This document shows, piece after piece, positions 12,771 to 22,735 of a DNA stretch of 64,000 bases. Source of the DNA: Carposina sasakii (Eukaryota > Arthropoda > Insecta > Lepidoptera > Carposinidae); assembly GCA_014607495.2 (NCBI GenBank), contig CP053159.1:6207501-6271500 (forward strand), read 5' to 3'. Within the stretch, counting starts at the first letter, position 1; the number at the start of each line of letters is the position of its first letter. The notes beneath the pieces are model-generated. The model saw nothing but the letters and a program-made list of their open reading frames with translations, ran no database searches and had not been told where the DNA came from. Both the position numbers and the translations under genes were made by a program.

Positions 12771-12940
12771 GCCCCCCTTATTACCTAACTAGCAAAAGCA
12801 AAGCGATAGCGAAAATTGTACAAAAATCGCTGATTGCTTGTCAAATTTGTATTACGTAAAATGAATTTCAAAGGAACTTTGACATTTCAAGGCAAATATT
12901 GTACAATTTTCGCTATCGCTTTGCTGCTTAATCAGGGGGC
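12771..12940. mobile_element. MITE of 'gccccctgatta' family, 170 bp
   Basis: Ends 'gcccccctta' and 'atcagggggc' are inverted. Inner arms share 'gcaaagcgatagcgaaaa' and its complement. Related copies: 8007-8100 (half), 27158-27281 and 43849-44006. No ORF. The family is unassigned. Confidence 0.65.
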
Positions 12941-13002
12941 GGAGACACTCTAAGGACTATTAAGTATAAAGCTAGGTTTGAAATAAACAAAAATATACTA
13001 AA

Positions 13003-13238
13003 CTTTAAAGCCTCGAGCACACCGGATGCGTATGCATACATGTAAGCGTAGACGTATACGTATCTCTGCGTTATATGTATAAGACAGGCCACACCGCTTA
13101 ACGTCTACGCTTACGTCCACGCATACGCATCCGGTCTGCCCGTGCCTATACGGTTCCATACATTACAACTCAGAGGTACATGTTCGTCTACGCTTACGTG
13201 TACGTATACGCATCTTGTGTGCTCGAGGCTTTAGAAAG
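13003..13238. mobile_element. palindromic MITE, about 230 bp
   Basis: Long inverted arms: the left begins 'taaagcctcgagcacac' and the right ends 'gtgtgctcgaggcttta'. The arms are rich in alternating 'gcatacg/cgtatac' words such as 'tacgcttacgt', so a single strand could fold almost end to end. The flanks aaactt and aagttt extend the symmetry. No coding capacity. Confidence 0.65.
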
Positions 13239-13239
13239 T

Positions 13240-16000
13240 TTGCCGCATATGTGAAAATGTAAAACTGAAATAGGCTGCTCTGGTGCAGTTAATAAACTAC
13301 ACTAGAAAATTGTGGTTGCAAACAAAATGGTGCCGGGTTCGCAAGTTAACTTTAATGAAATTTCGCAACATCACCTTCCTTTGGCGAGATTACCTACTCT
13401 AGGACTAATATCTGCCGTGATATTAATTTTTGTCAGATTCGACTTATTACGCAGTCAAATCTTTTTCTTAAAATAATCCAAGTTATTCCTCATCTATGAA
13501 TGTCTCTTATTTAATTATAATTTTATAGACTACATAATTTCTTCACTCGAAGAATTAATATCGGGGTTATGTTTGACATTTCATAAAAAACTTATTTGAT
13601 GACTTCAAATTTAAATTAAAGGACGTAGAAAGATCTAACGTTTGTTTGCTGAATTTGTTAAATAATTACATAATTACATACATGTACACAGAGTTGTGTT
13701 CCTAAACTGGAGTAGCCAGAATAGCAAGATCACAAAGGAGATACTAGAATCATGTTTAAGCTCACTGAATAGTTGCTAGCCCATTGCCTGAGAGAACGCC
13801 CATTAATTTTTATTACTAATGTTTGACCAAAAAATTATTGACAAATGGTCATTCGACAAACAACGTTTATTCACTGACAAATTCAGTTCATTTGGCAAAT
13901 GAGAAATTTGATAATGGAGGGAGTATCTGACATTTTTAGCAAACACACATACACTTATTAAATTAGCGATGCGATTATCAATATTAAAATGTCAATTGAC
14001 CAATTTTTTCATTTCACCAAATAATATGTTTTGCAAAATAAGCATCACTTGGACTCCAAAGAGTATCATTTAACAATGGAATGCGATTATTTCATATAAA
14101 GTATTTTATTTAAAACTCGCTATCATCGGATTCTGGACTTGTCCATCTTGCTTCGTTTTAGTCTACGAATGGTAGAGATACCTACTGACTGATATAAGAC
14201 TCGTGAAAGCAAATGCGGACACACACACGTGTCAAAGTGATATTGGCGCAGTATCGTGAACGAGTGCGAGTGTGGCATAGAGATGGATTGTGGGCATGTG
14301 CGACGGGGTTAAGTCATATTTTGAGGATCGGTGAATATTATCAATTGTTAAAACTTCTGATATTAGAGTATGGGATCGTAAGTTTATGAGCATAATATCC
14401 GAAGAAATATAATGTTAAAACTCAATTAGAGTATGGGATCGTACATAATATCCGAAGAAATATAATCTTCGGATATTATGCTCATAAAGTTAGTTTTATA
14501 TAAAAATGTAGAATTCGTAGATATATTTCTCTTCCTTAAATTAGTCTAGCGAAGATAATGACTTTGACTTGTATAGAAATAATAGCCAAACAAAGATTTC
14601 AACCCACGAAACTGCACATTCAAGCACGAAACTATATGTTTGTAAACATCTGCAAAAAGACCTTTCCTAATCAGGGATCAATAAACAATCCGCTCATCAG
14701 CGAACTAAACAAGACCGATTAACAAACAGTCTATCCCAAAATAAAAGTTTGTTCGCAAAACTTTCTCAGATAAGTTGAAAATGCGCTCCAAAGAAATTGG
14801 CGAAGAAATACAAACTAGCGTCATAATTAGTAGAGTTACTTCTTTGAGCGCGCGGACGTGCGAGAACCACTTAATTGCAATTCAAACAGAAAATTTTGCT
14901 CTGAAATTAACTATGTCCGGGTATTAAAGCAGCTTTTGGAACAACTGACATGCAGACGCTACGTTGCAGTTCAAAGTTGAACGCTGCAAATCTAAAATTG
15001 AACACATGGCGCCTGTCTTGCACTTTTGACTTGATGGATGAAATGAAATGATAAAATGGGTTTGATTAGAATAGAATAAAGTTGCTGCTATTAAGTAACA
15101 TCTATAAATAGTTTAAACCTCCATCTGTTATGTCACTAGCACTACTACTACTTCAAAAGAATCTCAATTACATAAAAACCAAGATGACCAAATTCTAAAA
15201 TATCTATTTTCGCCAAAACTCCTCAAAAATGTTAATATTACGTAAGAATACTTAGATTTTACACTGAAAGTTCCAAAGATCTGTGGATATCAAAAAAATA
15301 TTAAAATTTTCGTTGGTTGGCAGAGAAACATAAAGCTATGTTATTTATCCTTATTTGTCTTCCGTGTTGATCCGAGGCTGAACTAGGATCTACATCTTTC
15401 TACAAATTTTTCTTCCGTCGACTTAGGTTCTCAGGGGTGCGACCCTGATTTCATAGAACTTGTCACTAATGTTCCTTTATGGTTCTGGGTTTATTTAAAC
15501 ACCCAATTACTTCATGAACTAACAATCATACATATTTAAATTGAATAATCTTGGTAAATAGCCGAAAAGCATTACCCTCTCCTAGGGAGTCGGGCAAAGG
15601 GTTCATCGTAGTCTCGCTTCGTCCGATTTTGTTTATTAATGAGGGAAGGAGCCAAGGATCGTTGGAGACATCATCCGAGATTTACCGCTGTTCTGCTTAT
15701 AAATAAAGATCGTTAATTGAAACATTTTCAGAGCAACGAGCCACGACATCTGATATAGGACAGGGATTGTAACCATTTGTTATTTTCAATGACATTATTA
15801 CCAAAACGAATGACTAGTTGGTGATTACCTACTTGGGGAACAATGTTTTAGGTAAGTTATTTATCGTCGTCTTTAATTGGTTGTTTGTGTACTGTTTACT
15901 CTTTGAGAAATTGTGCAGATTCTTTATAAATGAGCGTAAAGCTGGAATTTTATCAGATTAGTTTGTTAATGTAGAAAGCTCACAGTAATAGCCTATCCAG
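13240..16000. other. non-coding DNA with a small local repeat
   Basis: No genes seen. At about 14366-14495 the words 'gagtatgggatcgta' and 'cataatatccgaagaaat' occur twice directly and the latter once more inverted, making a small foldback of unknown type. The rest is unassigned. Confidence 0.4.
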
Positions 16001-16176
16001 GTTCTTCTTCAGCCTATTGCAGTCCACTGCTGGACGTAGGCCTCCCCCAGGGCACACCACAAGGGTACTGCCATAGGGGGGTTTTGCCCATAGTCAACAC
16101 GCTGGGCAGGCGGGTTGGTGACCGCAGTGTGATTTTCGGACTATGTTGTCAGTACGGGAGGCGCTGCTGCCCACCT
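16001..16176 (+). repeat. 'cagtccactgctggacgta' repeat, 3'-truncated
   Basis: Matches the first two thirds of the copy at 9188-9445 up to 'gcgctgctgcccacctc', then continues into unrelated DNA. Confidence 0.75.
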
Positions 16177-16276
16177 CTATTCAGGGTTATGTGAGCGAAT
16201 AATATTTGATATATCGACGGTGAAGTGACAATACCTCCCAACTAACATTTTTTTAACAAATCGATTTTTTTAATGC

Positions 16277-16395
16277 AACATTATTGAATTATAACTTCTG
16301 ACCAATTTTGAGGGTATAGTTGAGATGTACAAGTTCGGTTAGTAGTAACAGGTGGTCAGCCCATCGCCTACAAAACACCAAGACCCTCTTGTCCC
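16277..16395 (-). repeat. reverse copy of the LINE tail at 98-205
   Basis: The reverse complement carries the same series of words as 98-205: 'acaaaacaccaagaccctct' here corresponds to 'agggtcttggtgttttgt' there, followed by 'tgtacatctcaa' and 'ccctcaaaattggtcagaag'. Confidence 0.65.
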
Positions 16396-16690
16396 TTTAT
16401 ATGTTTTTTTTTCCAATATAGTGTTATGTTTCAATATAGTTGTATTAAGAATTAAATTATTTTTACTGTTTACCAAGTGGAAGATATCTCCCAAATTTCA
16501 CATTGTAAAATATATCATATTTCTAAATTATGTAGGTACTTAAAAGGGCCAAAATTATCCTACTGATATCATTTATTGTAAATTATCGGTAATATGTATG
16601 GTAATATTATTCTTTATAAATAAAATTACCTACCTATATATATTTCGTCCGGAGCCTCACTAGCTGGATCTCCTACCCTGCATATCGTAA

Positions 16691-16870
16691 GTCCCTCCGC
16701 ACATGGAGCTACTCAAATATGACGGAATTAATCAGTAATTAGAATTACAAACTAGTTATAAACTGTATTTCGCACACGACGCTACTCACATTGCAAGGTT
16801 TCAGTCACTCCTGTTATTTCTACTACCAAATAAACACGTGCGAAAAACCTAGCAAGGGGAAATATTGGAA
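16691..16870 (+). repeat. split direct repeat A1 of the PAT-like element
   Basis: Runs from 'gtccctccgcacatggagct' to 'gggaaatattggaa'. It is repeated nearly exactly at 24706-24874; the only large difference is an 11-bp duplication in A1 ('ctagttataaa'). It forms the 5' terminus and leader just before the first gag ATG at 16880. Confidence 0.9.
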
Positions 16871-16879
16871 GTAATAAAA

Positions 16880-16942
16880 ATGTCGAGTGGATCGAGCGAA
16901 GATGACGATGTCATTATACTCGTGCCTCGTCCTCGAGATTAG
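16880..16942 (+). pseudogene. candidate gag start of the PAT-like element
   Basis: The first ATG after repeat A1 opens a 20-codon frame (MSSGSSEDDDV..., acidic and serine-rich) that stops at 16942. The frame runs into sequence that is part of a dispersed repeat (16913-17076), so gag is either cut by an insertion here or normally spliced past it. A second ATG at 17119 starts another open frame leading into the interrupted gag exon. Which ATG is authentic is uncertain. Confidence 0.4.
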
Positions 16943-17076
16943 TTTACCTTTTATTATATTCACAACACAATGTAGTAACGCCTAGTGATACCACCTCTGC
17001 ACTATGGTTGAAAGAAAAAAAAAAAAATGTGGGTAGTCCGTAATTTCAACCTTGTGCCAAGCACCGCCTGTTAGCC
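16913..17076 (+). repeat. partial inverted copy of the MITE at 23992-24379
   Basis: From 'attatactcgtgcctcgtcc' through 'taacgcctagtgataccacc' and a poly-A run to 'agcaccgcctgttagcc', this is the reverse complement of 24161-24320. A shorter piece recurs at 23941-23998. It lacks the outer inverted repeat, so it is truncated or is the source segment from which the MITE arose. Confidence 0.75.
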
Positions 17077-17170
17077 CCATTCGCATTCTAGTGCTCTTCC
17101 ACTTCGCACGCATTAAAAATGTCAAATAGGCGCAGTGAAACGGTGGATATTTTGTCGGGAAAGAAAATTT

Positions 17171-17295
17171 CCCTTCGGCCGTCTACAGAACCGGAGTTTC
17201 AGAACTGGTTCCGATCGCGACTTTTAAATTACTTGTACGGAACTGGTTCCGATCGCGGCTTTTAAATTATTTGTACGGAACTGGTTCTGATCGAG
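17171..17295 (+). repeat. MULE terminal inverted repeat, left
   Basis: Complementary to 19224-19348. After a 31-bp outer segment it contains three tandem subrepeats of about 38 bp, each starting 'gaactggttcygatcg'. Repeated words in a MULE TIR are likely transposase binding sites; this is inference. Confidence 0.9.
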
Positions 17296-17702
17296 TAATC
17301 ATCGTACTCCATCAGCCGTGAACGGAACTGAAGTAAAGACAAAGTGCAGTCTGAATTGTAATATGTATGGCCACGCTTGAACTTGCCTTGAACCGCAATT
17401 ACGTGAAAATTGATTAAAAGTCAACCCATTTAAAACCATTAATATAGTAGGTATATTAGCAATAAATCAAACAACTATAAAGTAAAAACTCGAATATATC
17501 TATTTCTGTTCTAAGTTAGCAAGTAAAAATTGTTCACAAATTAACTTAAAATATCCTCTTTATTAACCTAATAAACTTAAATTATCCTAATAATTGATCT
17601 CAAAATTTAAACGAATAAGGGGAAATTAGCTCAACGCAGTGGCCCACAGTTATTAAGCCATTACTTAGATCGTTAAGTGCATTATTAATTTCTTGGTCAA
17701 TT

Positions 17703-18956
17703 TCAAGATAGATTTTCGTTTTTTTTAGATTTAGATTTGTAAATATTAGTAATTTTCGTCTCTTTGATCAATACATCCAATAAATTTGCAATTGTCGTGT
17801 CTTTTTTTCCGATGTAACGATTGATTCGGCTGTGCCATCCTTCAACATTATTTGTGGTTCGTAGTTGCTCTTTGCTGCAACAGCAAATTTTGTTGAAGTC
17901 AGTTTTCTGTAGCCATTGCGTTTTAAAATAAGCGTTAAATTTTTTAATATCTGCACCAGACGGACTCTTACCCATTACATACTTGATACCACTTGCTGTG
18001 AGTTCCGGTGGCAAACGGGCAATTCCAGCACATCGTGACACGTGCCGTTGCTTAACAGGTGTCGAAATTTTTAATTTTTTAGCCTTTCGAAATAGGCATC
18101 TATTGTAATGAAAATAGCATCCTTTAACTTCGATGCCTTTATATACTTTGACCATCGCTTTCATTGCAGCCGTTTCGTAGTCCATTGTTGCTTTCAATGG
18201 CTTCCAGTCAGGAAAGACTGATTTAATGAGTTGGAATACAGTCTCATAAGTTTTTTGGCTTTTATCAGGTAGTAAACAAAAAAATATCGGAGTCACAGAT
18301 TCATTATTCTCTTTATAACCATGGATTGAATATAACTGCCTAAAAACCTTTGGGCAGGATTTGAAAGTGCCATCGCACAATATATGTCTGAAGCTTCTAA
18401 CGATGGATCTGACATCTTGACGACAGAATATAAGTATTTTTTTTCCATCACTTTCACTATTGTAGTCAACTAGCAAGAACTCTTGAAACTTTTTTGGAAC
18501 TGATACTTCAGCAGATGACGAAAAACGCATTTTGGGCACACCCAATATTTTGTTGCGGTTATTAAATAGACCTGTTTTTTTATTTTCAAAAGACGGTATT
18601 TCCGCCAGTAAGTGCACGCTCTCAGTTTCTAGATTGTAAACCATCTCGTCGTATTGTTTTTGTATGGAATCGAAATTTGTGCCAGTTTTGTCTTTAAGCT
18701 TGTCAAGTTCCTTGAATACTTTATTTTGGGCTTCGTTTGGCATACATTCCGTATTATGTGCTTTAGTTTTACCATGAACCACTTCGTTCTTCTCGTTTAA
18801 ATTAATACTCCCTTTGCACCCATAGGTGTAATTGGAACATAGGAATATTGTATCACCTTCTATGTATTTTTTTTTGCGATGATATTTGCGACCTTGATGT
18901 AAAAGGGCAGTACCTCCTCTTCGCGTTGAAATAAATTCAACTTCTCTTAATGACAT
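17703..18956 (-). CDS. FLYWCH-type MULE transposase, 417 aa
   Basis: The product should cut the element out and paste it elsewhere, acting in the nucleus on the 125-bp TIRs. Residues about 7-71 form a FLYWCH zinc finger: F8, the basic GRKYHRKKK stretch, C40, C47 and H67, with C71 or H61 as a possible atypical fourth ligand; it is probably the DNA-binding part. Residues about 185-385 are a MULE domain: D195 in DGTFK, D259 in MDYETA, C280/H283 in CYFH, and E372 in TTNNVEGWH, which together give the DDE triad and the family's C-x2-H signature. The ORF has no stop or frameshift. The chosen ATG is the first in frame, leaves the whole FLYWCH domain, and lies 268 bp inside the right TIR. The tail after residue 385 is lysine-rich. 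It is the only intact transposon enzyme in the window. Confidence 0.93.
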   Translation of the reverse strand: MSLREVEFISTRRGGTALLHQGRKYHRKKKYIEGDTIFLCSNYTYGCKGSINLNEKNEVVHGKTKAHNTECMPNEAQNKVFKELDKLKDKTGTNFDSIQKQYDEMVYNLETESVHLLAEIPSFENKKTGLFNNRNKILGVPKMRFSSSAEVSVPKKFQEFLLVDYNSESDGKKILIFCRQDVRSIVRSFRHILCDGTFKSCPKVFRQLYSIHGYKENNESVTPIFFCLLPDKSQKTYETVFQLIKSVFPDWKPLKATMDYETAAMKAMVKVYKGIEVKGCYFHYNRCLFRKAKKLKISTPVKQRHVSRCAGIARLPPELTASGIKYVMGKSPSGADIKKFNAYFKTQWLQKTDFNKICCCSKEQLRTTNNVEGWHSRINRYIGKKDTTIANLLDVLIKETKITNIYKSKSKKNENLS

Positions 18957-19223
18957 TTCAATGATAAGTGTAAGCAGAAAGCAACAGAAATAAACACTTC
19001 TAACAATTAATATGCATTCGTTGACCTATTTGCACTTTATTATCAATAATACAGTTGTCATAAGATTATTTGACAGATAATGGTTTGATTTATACATCTA
19101 ATCAACCAGTGACATATCAAAAAGAGTTTCTTCCATGGAGAAAATGCAAAATAAACAATCACGGCAATCCTAAACGTTTTTCGGTAAAGAGGTCCAGCAG
19201 TTCTGTACAAGTAAATTAATAGC

Positions 19224-19348
19224 CTCGATCGGAACCAGTTCCGTACAAATAATTTAAAAGCCGCGATCGGAACCAGTTCCGTACAAGTAATTTAAAAGCC
19301 GCGATCGGAACCAGTTCTGAAACTCCGGTTCTGTAGACGGCCGAAGGG
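19224..19348 (-). repeat. MULE terminal inverted repeat, right
   Basis: Mirror of the left TIR with the same three tandem subrepeats in reverse; the innermost unit diverges. It lies upstream of the transposase ATG and so may also hold its promoter. Confidence 0.9.
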
Positions 19349-19469
19349 GAAAATTTATTCTATCAAGGATCCGCCGCGACGCCGTCGCCTAATATTAAGT
19401 GAAAGTTCATCATCGCGTTCGGCATCGAGGGAATCATCGCCATTTTTGGATAAACATCAAGGTTAGTTA

Positions 19470-20075
19470 TTTTGACTGATAATTTTTTGAAATTCAACTA
19501 TTAGTGTATAACGCAATCAGAATAGTCTGCGGGACTACTTCGCTGCGTTTTAAAGATTTTTGTAATGCAACACTAAGTTTATAACGCAATCAGAATAGTC
19601 TGTGGGACTACTTCGCTGCGTTTGAACCTTTGTTTTTTCATAATGGAATAAAGTTCACTGTACAACCAGAATAGTCTGTGGGACTACTTCGCTGTGTTTT
19701 AAGATTTTTTGTAATTCAACACTAAGTTTATAACGCAATCAGAATAGTCTGCGGGACTACTTCGCTGCGTTTGAACGTTTGTTTTTTCGTAATGGAATAA
19801 AGTTCACCGTACAACCAGAATAGTCTGTGGGACTACTTCGCTGCATTTTAAGGTTTTTTGAAATGCAACACTAAGTTTATAACGCAATCAGAATAGTCTG
19901 CGGGACTACTTCGCTGCGTTTGAAGGTTTGTTTTTTCATAATGGAATAAAGTTCACTGTGCAACCAGAATAGTCTGTGGGACTACTTCGCTGCACGTTGT
20001 GCCGATCTACCCAGATCAGTCTGCGGGACTGTTTCGATGTACGATCATTATGCACACTGAACTATCTGCGAAATT
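19470..20075 (+). repeat. two-monomer minisatellite in the PAT-like element
   Basis: The core 'cagaatagtctgygggact' followed by 'acttcgctg' occurs seven times, near 19518, 19591, 19667, 19740, 19816, 19889 and 19965. The spacing alternates 73 and 76 bp because two different spacers alternate (one with 'caacactaagtttataacg', one with 'ataatggaataaagttcac'), giving a 149-bp higher-order unit. Two degenerate cores follow near 20012 and 20060. The array sits just after the candidate gag splice donor, so it was probably intronic or in a spacer. Confidence 0.9.
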
Positions 20076-20149
20076 GCTTTTGCTCGTATGGACCATTAGT
20101 CTATGAAAAAACAATATCGTTTTAACGAATAACCGTTAATACGGCAGAC

Positions 20150-20860
20150 CGTGAGTCCAGGCCGTCCATGACACCCGTGAAAAAGATCGGCAACGCAGCG
20201 GGCATGTCGTCCCGGGCCGCTCCACGCCATGCTGGCGCCTGGCCCCGCCGCGCCGGCGCCTACCTTATCGACGCGCGCGCAGGTGGCACCCGCCCCTGAC
20301 GACGCGATCAGCACAGCCGCTGGCGCTAATCAAACAATAGTCGACACTGCCGCCGCGCGCCGATGATGTACCGCTCGCCACGTTGGAAAATCTGCTTTAA
20401 TGATATCGTTACAAAACGAATTTATTGAATAATATCTCATCCCGGCCAATTGTTCCTATATAGTAGGCGCTCCTCGCCTGAACGCGGCCGTTCCTGATAC
20501 TGTGGTTAAAGGGATAAAGCGATAGAGGGTCGGCAAATAGGAATCGCAATTGCAAATCGCAATTTCTGGCTTAGGTCAGTCTATATCTACCCTAACTACG
20601 ACCTTTTAAGAGACGTACAATATATATAAGTATAGGGGAATTATATCTACCTTATACTCGTACTCTTTGAAAGACATGAAAGATCAGTTGACGTCTACAA
20701 AGATAAATATTCTTCACTTCGCCGAATACTTAGCTAAAACACTTCGGATAGCCAAAACCGTCTCAAAGTCAGGCTCCGACCTGAAGATCAAACAACCCAA
20801 GATAACGAAAACTCCCGCGCATCCTAGAAAACATTACAACTAGAAGGCGGGTAGGTACTA
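20150..20860 (+). pseudogene. gag body of the PAT-like element (decayed)
   Basis: A GC-rich stretch (20150-20390) reads in shifting frames as an alanine/proline-rich protein. From about 20475 a frame gives NAAVPDTVVK, and 20690-20850 gives a helical, lysine-rich stretch (AKTLRIAKTVSKSGSDLK) resembling the C-terminal half of DIRS-type Gag, ending at stops near 20850. Several frameshifts separate the pieces. It would package element RNA. Identification is by resemblance and by position before RT. Confidence 0.55.
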
Positions 20861-21600
20861 AAAACGGCAGGGCGGCACCAGGTCCCTCTCGCCGTACCCG
20901 CCCTTGCCGTCTGCAGCGGACAGCAGCAGGCCGCGGCTCGCTAACTAGTCACGCGAGTCGTCGCAGCGCACGAGACAAGTGCCGCCGCGCTGGCCGCGGC
21001 ACGCACGCCGCTCTCGCCATACCTGGACTCAATGGTACGTTATGCTACTTATGCTGGAAGGCTCAGCCTTTTTTATAATCAGAGATGGCTCATCACCGAT
21101 GACCGAATGCTGCTATCTTGGGTTAAAGGTATAACATACGCTTCAATAGTCCGGTACATGAGATATTTTACTCCTATTACTGAGATATTTTATTCTGAAT
21201 CAGAATCTGCCATTTCGAATTTCTTTTCGATCGGCGCCATTTCTCAATACGATCCATATATGAACATATTTCTATACATAAGTCGAATGGTGATAAAAGA
21301 TTTAAGTAATTATTAGAAGATTAACATAGTTACAGATCTTAAGCTTACTAAAGATTGCTTCTCGGCTACGATCGACTTAAAAGACGCTTATTTCTTGATA
21401 TTCTTGATATCCTTCCGAATGGTCTTAGAAAGGATAGTGTTAGTTCGCAAATGTACGAATTCAATATTCGACCTTTCGGACTTGGCACGGCTTCTTTTAT
21501 TTTTATCAAAGTAATGAAGCCTGGTTATGATCATGTAATTTCTGTCTTTAATTTATTTAGACGATATTTATTTCATAGGAATATCTCATCCCGAGTGTAA
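20860..21600 (+). pseudogene. reverse transcriptase of the PAT-like element
   Basis: A GC-rich arginine-rich linker (20860-21030) leads into 21032-21316, which reads GRLSLFYNQRWLITDDRMLLSWVKGI and later IGAISQ, the conserved N-terminal block of DIRS-type RT. After a stop, about 21317-21400 gives the catalytic palm strand with ATIDLKDAYFL. Another frame at 21450-21520 gives YEFNIRPFGLGTA, the family's LPFGL-like block, and about 21547-21564 gives IYLDD, the second catalytic pair. All expected RT motifs are in the right order but in at least three frames, so the gene is dead. Confidence 0.8.
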
Positions 21601-21659
21601 GAGAATGTAAATATGTATTACTTTATGGCTCCTTAAAGCACTTTATTAACGATTGTTTT

Positions 21660-22570
21660 TTATTTGAAATATGTTGCCATTATTACCTAAGGGTACATAA
21701 TAGACATATATAAATGGCAAGTAAGACTACCTTCCGAAAAAGGGAAATTTATTTTAGATGTGCTTAGAGATTTTTTCACTATGAAAAGACGCTTCGCTCA
21801 ACTCGTAGGTCTACTAGTTTCTGCGTGTCCATCCGTTGAATAAGGATATATATGTATAAATATATACATATTTAGAATAGAATTAGAGCGTTATAAACAT
21901 TAAAATTAATTTGGCCATGATAACTATGATCATATTTTAACTGTCCCGGAGTATTTGGAATCAGACTTTAAATGGTGGTCAAACGCCATCAATAGGTACT
22001 TCTGTACACAGAATTAGAGATTACACCCTTGAGATATATGTGAGGGTCAGGCAGCTAGCGCGGTCTGTGGTCCTCCTATGAAAAGACTTTGTACATAAAT
22101 CACATAGAATTGTTAGCTAATTTCTTTGCTAATAAGATATTTACAAAATATTTTTTAATAATTGTTCAGTTTTATTGAGAGTAGACAACACCACTGCCAT
22201 GAGTTAAGTAAACCAAACCGTATGGGTAGGGTTCAATTTCCTCATCATAATAAAGCCACTAAGAAGATCGGGTAATGGTGTGACAATGGACAGATATTTA
22301 TAACAATTTTTTAATATCAATTCAGCTGACAATGCTATAGCAAACCGAGAATCTTGTCGGTCTCATTCAGACACTGAATTTGAAATAACTGAGCCGGGTT
22401 TTCTACACTGACTAAAATCATTTGAAAATCCTCATGTGGATCTTATCGCTCGTCGTCGATTAAATAACAAATATTACATACCTATATATGATAAGTACTC
22501 TTCATGGCACCGTAACCCAGATGTTTTTTGTTACAGGCGCATTAACCATAAGCTGAAGAGATTTTTTTTT
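21660..22570 (+). pseudogene. RNase H region of the PAT-like element
   Basis: Downstream of YLDD, fragments in several frames follow the usual DIRS order: LPSEKGKFILDVLRDFFTMK with FAQLVGLLVSACPSVE (about 21735-21840), then VPEYLESDFKWWSNAINRYF (about 21940-22005), VDNTTAMS (about 22183), ADNAIANRESCR (about 22328), and FENPHVDL...SSWHRNPD (about 22420-22530). These are the connection and RNase H blocks that remove element RNA during reverse transcription. Stops and frameshifts are frequent. No methyltransferase domain was recognised after it. Confidence 0.75.
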
Positions 22571-22735
22571 TAAATCTTTTCTCCCCATATCAATAATGTT
22601 GAAGACTTTACTGAAAATCTGATAGTAGGCCATCACAGCCATGATTTCCTCTGTTCATCCGTTTGATAACCTCCCCTATTGTAATTTGGTTTAAATTACA
22701 TAGAATTTCCACATTATAGTGTCAGGATCGTACAG

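Larger units (their letters stand above)
17171..19348 (-). mobile_element. complete FLYWCH-MULE DNA transposon
   Basis: A 2178-bp element bounded by 125-bp terminal inverted repeats (17171-17295 and 19224-19348, outer sequence 'cccttcggccgtctacagaa') and a perfect 8-bp target duplication 'gaaaattt' at 17163-17170 and 19349-19356. It encodes one intact transposase on the minus strand. TIRs longer than 100 bp and an 8-11-bp duplication are characteristic of Mutator-like elements. The exact duplication, well-matched TIRs and intact ORF indicate a young insertion. Confidence 0.92.
17119..19461 (+). pseudogene. gag exon of the PAT-like element, interrupted by a MULE
   Basis: An ATG at 17119 opens a frame of 17 codons up to 17170, where the MULE begins. 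After the second target duplication (19349-19356) the same frame continues without a stop as an arginine/serine-rich segment (words such as DPPRRRR and SRSASRE) to about 19461, where 'caag' precedes 'gttagt', a plausible splice donor. The frame is open across the insertion, which argues that this was coding when the MULE arrived. The basic, serine-rich composition fits a gag-like nucleic-acid-binding protein. No zinc knuckle is visible. Confidence 0.6.
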
